DNA of 64,000 nt. Source: Streptomyces kronopolitis. Its GTDB lineage: Bacteria > Actinomycetota > Actinomycetes > Streptomycetales > Streptomycetaceae. The position numbers and the translations under genes are program-made. The DNA lies in NCBI RefSeq assembly GCF_014646275.1, contig NZ_BMND01000002.1:1-64000 (forward strand), read 5' to 3'. Below, piece by piece: positions 60,856 through 64,000 of the stretch. Under the pieces are notes generated by a model that was not told where the DNA came from, made no database searches, and saw only the letters and a program-made list of their open reading frames with translations. Position 1 is the stretch's first letter. Each line of letters begins with the position of its first letter.

Positions 60856-62058
60856 TCACAGCGGCAGCACACACACCGGGACCGGCGCGGCGAACGGCGC
60901 TCCGGTGCCGCGCAGCGCCCCGGTCCGGGCGTCCACCGCGAACACCGTCACCGACCCCGACTTCTGGTTCGCCGCGAACAGCCACCGCTGATCCGGGGAG
61001 AAGGCGATCTGCCGCGGGAAGTCCCCGCCCACCGGCACGGTGTCCAGCAGCCGCAGCCGCGCACCGGCCGCCTCCACGGCGTAGCGGGTGAGGCTGTTGT
61101 GCCCGCGATTGGCGAGATAGGCGAAGCGGCCGTCCCGGGTGACCAGGATCTGCGCCGGGAAGCTGGTGCCCGGACCGGTCCCCGTCGACTGCGGCGTACC
61201 GGGCACCAACCGCCCCGTCCCCCGGTGGTAGCGGCAGACCACCACCGTGTTGTCGACCTCATTCGCCAGGTAGGCGAAGGCCCCCGAGGGGTGGAAGGTC
61301 AGATGCCGGGGGCCGGCGCCGGGCCGCAGCGCCGCGGTCGACACGGGGATCAGCCGGCCGGCCGGCTCGTCCAGCCGGTAGGTGTAGACGGTGTCGTTGC
61401 CGAGGTCGACGGCCAGCACGAACCGGCCGTCCGGGCTGCTGAGGATCTGGTGGGCGTGCGGCCCGTCCTGGCCGGGACCGGGCGGTGGGCTGGAGTGGGT
61501 GACCAGGTCCGTACGCGCGCCCAGCGCCCCCGTGGCCGGATCGATCGGATGCACCGCCACGCTGCCGGAGAGGTAGTTCGCGCTCAGCAGCAGGCGCCCG
61601 CCGGGATGCACCGACAGATGGCAGGGTCCGGCGCCGCCCGTCGGCCGGGACCCCAGCACCACGGGCGGCCCGTCCGGCCGCAGCGCCATGGCCGTCACCG
61701 CGCCCTGCTCCTGCTCGTCGACCGCGTAGAGGGTCCGACCGGAGGGCGCCACGGCGAGATAGGAGGGGTCGGCGACGCCCGCCACGACCCCGGTGGTGGT
61801 GATCCGCCCGGTCGCGATGTCGTACGTACCGACCCCGACGCCGGTCCCGCCGCCGGGCTGGGCGGTGTACGTCCCCAGGAAGAGCGGCCGGGTGCCGGGG
61901 TACGGGTCGCCGGGGCGGCGGGTGGCGGGGGCGGTCCGCGCGGCCTCCCGTGTCGGCAGGCCCGCCCCCGTCCCGGCGGTCGCGGTCAGCCCGGCCGCGA
62001 CGCCGAGGAATCGTCGGCGGGCGATCCCTGACCCCGTTCCCCTACGTGCTGCGCTCAT
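60856..62058 (-). CDS. TAT-exported lactonase (Pgl-like beta-propeller)
   Basis: 400 aa. A twin-arginine signal (GIARRRFLGVAAGLTATAG) opens it. The rest is a seven-bladed propeller of the YbhE type: PLFLGTYTAQPGG, HLSVHPGGRLLLSANYLSGS, GPRHLTFHPSGAFAYLANEV, DGRFAYLANRGHNSLTRYAV. The family includes 6-phosphogluconolactonase, but exported members act on unknown lactones. ATG 62058 follows GAGGTG. An in-frame region upstream has no coding character. Confidence 0.9.
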   Translation of the reverse strand: MSAARRGTGSGIARRRFLGVAAGLTATAGTGAGLPTREAARTAPATRRPGDPYPGTRPLFLGTYTAQPGGGTGVGVGTYDIATGRITTTGVVAGVADPSYLAVAPSGRTLYAVDEQEQGAVTAMALRPDGPPVVLGSRPTGGAGPCHLSVHPGGRLLLSANYLSGSVAVHPIDPATGALGARTDLVTHSSPPPGPGQDGPHAHQILSSPDGRFVLAVDLGNDTVYTYRLDEPAGRLIPVSTAALRPGAGPRHLTFHPSGAFAYLANEVDNTVVVCRYHRGTGRLVPGTPQSTGTGPGTSFPAQILVTRDGRFAYLANRGHNSLTRYAVEAAGARLRLLDTVPVGGDFPRQIAFSPDQRWLFAANQKSGSVTVFAVDARTGALRGTGAPFAAPVPVCVLPL

Positions 62059-62352
62059 GCCACACCTCGGTGGTCGGCGGTGCCGACACGTGGTCGGCCG
62101 GTCGTGGAAAGCCTGGCCCGTACGGCCCGCGCGGGCAAGCAGGGCGGAGCGCGGAGCCCGGTCGGCCACCCGCCATGACGGCCGTGTCGGCCGGTTGACC
62201 CTGACGTACCCCTACATCCCCAAGATGACCACAAGCCCCACACGTAGCACTCGAGTCGTACAGCACAACACATACGCGGACTGATTCGCCGGGCGGATTC
62301 CGCTCATAGGTTTGTGATCAAGGTACGGAGCTGATCGGGAGGCCACGGATAT

Positions 62353-63441
62353 ATGTACGGCAAGGCATTCGCCCCGGAATACCAGGGCGAGTTGGGCTCG
62401 GCGCTGGGTGTGAACTCCTCCTACGAGGAGGTGTTGGCCACGGCGAGTCGCGCACACGCCGAGGCGGACAGCGCACTGGAGCGGGCCCGGGCCGCGCTCG
62501 CGGTCGCCGAGGCCAACCGGCGGCTCGGCCGGGTGACGGAGGCGGGCGACGCCTGGCGCGAGAGCTACCGCAGCGCCCGCGCCGCCGACGACGCCGGCGC
62601 CCGGGCCTGGGCGCTGTGGAGCGGCGGCACCCTGGCCCGGCAGTGCGGATCCCTGCCGCTCGCCCGCCGGCTGCTCGCCCACGCCGTCACCCTCGCCGAG
62701 GCCGGCGGCGACCGCCTCGCCCACGGCTACGCGCTCGCCGGCCTGGCCGAAACCGGCCGTATCCAGGGCGACTACGCCGCCGTCGCCGCACTCCACGAGG
62801 AGCTGCTGGCCCAGGCCCAGAAGCACGGCGAGGCCCGGCACACGGTCTGGGCGATGTCGGGCATCGCCCAGATGCACCGCAACACCGGCGGATACGCCAA
62901 GGCCCTGGAGCTCTTCGAGGAGTCCGCCCGCATAGCCGCCGACGCCGAGGACCACCGCGGGCGCGCCTGGTCGCTGCGCGGCGTCGCCGACGTCCTGTCC
63001 GTACAGGGCGAGACGGAGCGGGCGCTGACGCTGCTGTCCGAGGCGGAGGCGATCTGCCGCACCATGGACCTGGCGAGCGCGCTGGCCTACAACCACAAGA
63101 TGCGCGGCAACGTCCTCTACCGCGCGGGGCGCTACGAGTCCGCGCGCGAGACCTACACGCTCGCGCTGCGGGAGTTCCGCGCGATGCAGGAGCCGCGCGG
63201 GGTGGCCCTCTCCCGGCTCGGACTGGCCAAGTCCCGCGCCCGCCTGGGTCGCGACCGGGACGAGACGCTGGCCGAACTCTCCGTACTGGAAGGCGACTTC
63301 CGGCGCATAGGGCTGCATCACGCCCGCGACATGGTCATCGCCTTCCGTGCAGAGCTGACCGCCCGACCGGAGCAAGGAACTCCCGCTCCTCGGTCCGGTG
63401 CCACCACGCTCCGGTCTCCCGCAGTTCCCGCCACGTCGTGA
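62353..63441 (+). CDS. TPR-repeat protein
   Basis: 362 aa with at least six tetratricopeptide-like helix pairs (for example AGARAWALWSGGTLARQCGS, KALELFEESARIAADAEDHR, AYNHKMRGNVLYRAGRYESA). No other domain, signal peptide or helix-turn-helix. The repeats suggest a scaffold for protein contacts. ATG 62353 follows GGGAGG. Its 3' end overlaps the opposing lipase-maturation-factor gene by 107 nt. Confidence 0.85.
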   Translation: MYGKAFAPEYQGELGSALGVNSSYEEVLATASRAHAEADSALERARAALAVAEANRRLGRVTEAGDAWRESYRSARAADDAGARAWALWSGGTLARQCGSLPLARRLLAHAVTLAEAGGDRLAHGYALAGLAETGRIQGDYAAVAALHEELLAQAQKHGEARHTVWAMSGIAQMHRNTGGYAKALELFEESARIAADAEDHRGRAWSLRGVADVLSVQGETERALTLLSEAEAICRTMDLASALAYNHKMRGNVLYRAGRYESARETYTLALREFRAMQEPRGVALSRLGLAKSRARLGRDRDETLAELSVLEGDFRRIGLHHARDMVIAFRAELTARPEQGTPAPRSGATTLRSPAVPATS

Positions 63442-64000
63442 AGCGGTAGCGGAAGACCCGGGCCCTGATCCGGGCCGGCGGCACCTCGGGGAACGGATTG
63501 CCGCGCAGCAGCCGCAGGGTGTCCCGGTCGTTCTCCAGCAGCCGCGCCACGAACGGCACGAACCACTCCCGCGCATAGGCGGGCGACAGCGCGGCGAACC
63601 ACATCAGCCAGTCCAGGCGCAGGTGATACGGCGCGAACTGGCGGGGCAGCCGCCGCACCGCGCCCGGCTTCCCGTGGAACTCGTACGCCAGCCAGACCGT
63701 CTCCGGCCCGGTCACCGCGTCCGCCGTCCCCTCCACTACGATCTCCCGGCGCACCCGGGTGATCGAGCCGAAGGCCCCGTACGAATTGACCAGGTGCAGC
63801 GACTCGTAGGAGGTGTTCATCATCTGCCGCCGGGTCAGCAGATTGCGCGCGGGCCGGTAGCTGAGCGCCAGCACACCGGCGGTGGCGAGCAGCACCAGCA
63901 CCTCGAACCACACCGGAGGCGCACCGGACGGTGCGGACGGCCCGTCCCACAGCGGGGCGGCTGCCGACATCGCGAGGGCGATGGTCACCCAGTTCAGCCA
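63335..64000 (-). CDS. Lipase maturation factor-like membrane protein, 3' part
   Basis: 222 codons of the C-terminal part; the start lies beyond the window. Two membrane segments (VWFEVLVLLATAGVLALSY and the partly cut first one) are followed by the family's soluble tail: RRQMMNTSYESLHLVNSYGA, EFHGKPGAVRRLPRQFAPYH, RLDWLMWFAA. LMF1-like proteins aid lipase folding in animals; bacterial roles are unknown. The 3' end overlaps the TPR gene antisense. Confidence 0.88.
   Translation of the reverse strand, partial: WLNWVTIALAMSAAAPLWDGPSAPSGAPPVWFEVLVLLATAGVLALSYRPARNLLTRRQMMNTSYESLHLVNSYGAFGSITRVRREIVVEGTADAVTGPETVWLAYEFHGKPGAVRRLPRQFAPYHLRLDWLMWFAALSPAYAREWFVPFVARLLENDRDTLRLLRGNPFPEVPPARIRARVFRYRFTTWRELRETGAWWHRTEEREFLAPVGRSALHGRR

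Overview
The window is high-GC actinobacterial DNA, almost certainly from a Streptomyces chromosome. The signs are extreme third-position GC, GTG starts and 4-nt stop/start overlaps, rare TTA leucine codons, a conservon, a DUF397/DUF5753 regulatory module, PAS-GAF-PP2C-ATPase phosphatases and a hopanoid cluster in Streptomyces order. I see no phage, plasmid, CRISPR or intact insertion sequence. The region reads as chromosome-arm or mid-arm sequence with a few decayed genes.

Layout. (1) 3-185: tail of an ABC transporter ATPase, closed by a strong terminator. (2) 510-12390: hopanoid cluster. hpnC, hpnD and hpnE make squalene from farnesyl diphosphate supplied by a polyprenyl synthase. Squalene-hopene cyclase makes the pentacycle. 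HpnH adds adenosine, HpnG removes adenine, and HpnO aminates the side chain. A second-copy-type dxs feeds the precursor pathway. Two very small ORFs are translationally coupled into this operon, and shc carries a TTA codon, suggesting bldA control. (3) 12462-14792: GNAT acetyltransferase, tyrosine phosphatase and SGNH hydrolase. (4) 14919-17571: WhiJ-type module (anti-sigma-like ATPase with a TTA codon, XRE-DUF5753 regulator, DUF397 protein, methyltransferase) with a perfect palindrome between the divergent genes. (5) 17647-24955: sugar-kinase-like gene with a tandem repeat in its leader, a frameshifted flavoprotein pseudogene, a GNAT, an MBL hydrolase, a TetR/TetX-like flavin monooxygenase pair and a LysE exporter. 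(6) 25312-29535: conservon (sensor-kinase-like, Roadblock, DUF742, GTPase) with a GAF gene in fifth place. (7) 29654-32777: acyl-CoA dehydrogenase, lysophospholipase-like hydrolase and YiaAB membrane protein.

(8) 32942-35877: tRNA-Pro(GGG), then an EspR-like regulator, a HEXXH metallopeptidase of ImmA/IrrE type and a seven-helix membrane protein, overlapping as one operon. This is the best candidate in the window for a poorly described signalling system. (9) 36098-39945: cytochrome P450, D-alanyl-D-alanine carboxypeptidase, zinc-ribbon/DUF309 protein and DUF427 protein. (10) 40096-43399: apparent carnitine-to-glycine-betaine operon (thioesterase, carnitine dehydrogenase, BKACE cleavage enzyme) with a regulator combining XRE and TetR DNA-binding domains. 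(11) 43606-53697: two paralogous PP2C phosphatases bracket a glutamine-synthetase-like gene, an MFS exporter, an L,D-transpeptidase, a proline-rich small protein and succinate-semialdehyde dehydrogenase. (12) 53921-64000: TAT-exported phosphoesterase, DUF1990, a frameshifted enoyl-CoA hydratase coupled to an AidB-like acyl-CoA dehydrogenase, PaaX-type regulator, amino acid permease, TAT-exported lactonase, TPR protein and the 3' part of a lipase-maturation-factor gene.

Start codons were chosen from ribosome-binding sites, overlaps and remembered family N-termini. Functions rest on motif recognition without database searching.
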